6,101 nucleotides of DNA from assembly GCA_028821635.1 (NCBI GenBank), contig JAPPDO010000290.1:1-6101 (forward strand), given 5' to 3'. The position numbers and the translations under genes were made by a program. The notes below the pieces were generated by a model that searched no databases, had not been told where the DNA came from, and was given only the letters and a program-made list of their open reading frames with translations. The stretch is from Ekhidna sp. Lineage in GTDB: Bacteria; Bacteroidota; Bacteroidia; Cytophagales; Cyclobacteriaceae. The number at the start of each line of letters is the position of its first letter. Position 1 is the first letter of the stretch. Shown here piece after piece: positions 5,706 through 6,101 of this stretch.

Positions 5706-5814
5706 AATTAATTATGTTAAAGTTAATTCAATTTAGTTAAAATAAGATTAATCCTAAAAGAATCCATTTCAAAATAGATACATACATAGTATTCGTTTTT
5801 TAGTTTTCTATATT

Positions 5815-6101
5815 TTAAAACCATTTACTATTTTTCAATGCCTCAGGTGCGATACATTCAAATTCAATAGTTTTATTCGTTTTTGGGATTTTTACAATAT
5901 GAAAAGGTTGCCCAATCACAGGTATCGTTGCCGTAGAAATGTCAAAAGTATAAGATATATGAATCCTACTCTTCTCTTCATTAACAGACTTTACTTCAAC
6001 GGTACTGCCTGTTTTTATCACTTGTAAAAAAACGGTGAGCACCAGATAATTATTAAAATCTATATCGGTTTCAGAAAAGTTATCCGAGACATTGTTCACA
6101 G
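5815..6101 (-). CDS. PrcB C-terminal-domain-like protein, C-terminal part, N-terminus outside window
   Basis: The last 94-95 codons of a gene that probably starts beyond the right edge; the frame is open to the boundary and the GTG at 6097-6099 is not a convincing start. The visible part resembles the PrcB C-terminal domain (PF14343): DFNNYLVLTVFLQVIKTGST (about residues 14-33), then a VKSVNEEKSRIHISYTF strand pair, and QPFHIVKIPKTNKTIEFE near the end, which is the most diagnostic block. The family's usual TGGY reads TGST here. PrcB in Treponema denticola is a surface lipoprotein needed for stability and activity of the subtilisin-family dentilisin protease complex. Here the next gene on the same strand, 109 bp downstream, is itself a subtilisin, which supports a partner or chaperone role by inference. 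No lipobox can be checked because the start is missing. The domain also occurs in unrelated contexts, so the functional link is not proven. Confidence 0.6.
   Translation of the reverse strand, partial: VNNVSDNFSETDIDFNNYLVLTVFLQVIKTGSTVEVKSVNEEKSRIHISYTFDISTATIPVIGQPFHIVKIPKTNKTIEFECIAPEALKNSKWF

Noticed and set aside
5706..5814. Separate promoter for the subtilisin
   Set aside because: The gap is very AT-rich and contains TATTTTG-like words, but no -33 TTG at the right distance, so co-transcription with the PrcB-like gene is at least as likely.

Overview
The window looks like a piece of a Bacteroidota (Bacteroidetes) chromosome or contig. It has a type IX secretion sorting domain on a secreted subtilisin, a stand-alone TonB C-terminal-domain protein, two small families common in this phylum (DUF3127 and DUF2452), an IS5-family transposase relative of those in Porphyromonas and Bacteroides, AT-rich intergenic DNA, no clear Shine-Dalgarno sequences, and a promoter of the phylum type (TTG, 20 bp, TAnnTTTG-like). 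No tRNA, rRNA or CRISPR array was seen.

Layout. At the left edge, on the minus strand, are the first 73 codons of a 3-oxoacid CoA-transferase subunit A; they run into a 17-base homopolymer at the window boundary. Upstream of it, also on minus, is a secreted TonB-domain protein with its own promoter and a rho-independent terminator. Bases 748-1465 hold the wreck of an IS5-family insertion sequence: terminal inverted repeats are still visible, but the transposase is frameshifted and its whole catalytic core is deleted. Next comes a divergent pair. On minus is a DUF3127 protein with an SSB-like acidic tail ending DDDLPF. On plus is a 46-codon single-pass membrane protein overlapping a DUF2452 gene.

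From 2756 to the right edge everything is on the minus strand. In transcription order there is the C-terminal part of a PrcB-like protein (running in from outside the window), then a large subtilisin-like (S8) protease, then a possible 43-codon ORF. The protease is the most interesting object. Its catalytic part is complete, but an in-frame amber codon (3630-3632) cuts it off from 245 further open codons in the same frame. Those codons carry the rest of an Ig-like region and the type IX sorting domain. One missing base just before the end of that segment hides the canonical terminal IVIK. The inferred intact protein was about 940 residues.

How the genes relate. The PrcB-like gene directly upstream of a subtilisin resembles the Treponema denticola prcB-prcA-prtP (dentilisin) arrangement and suggests a protease plus stabilising-partner module exported to the cell surface. 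As written, the protease would reach the periplasm but lack its surface-sorting signal. So either the module is decaying, or the two lesions are sequencing errors, or the stop is read through. The other genes show no obvious functional link to this module.
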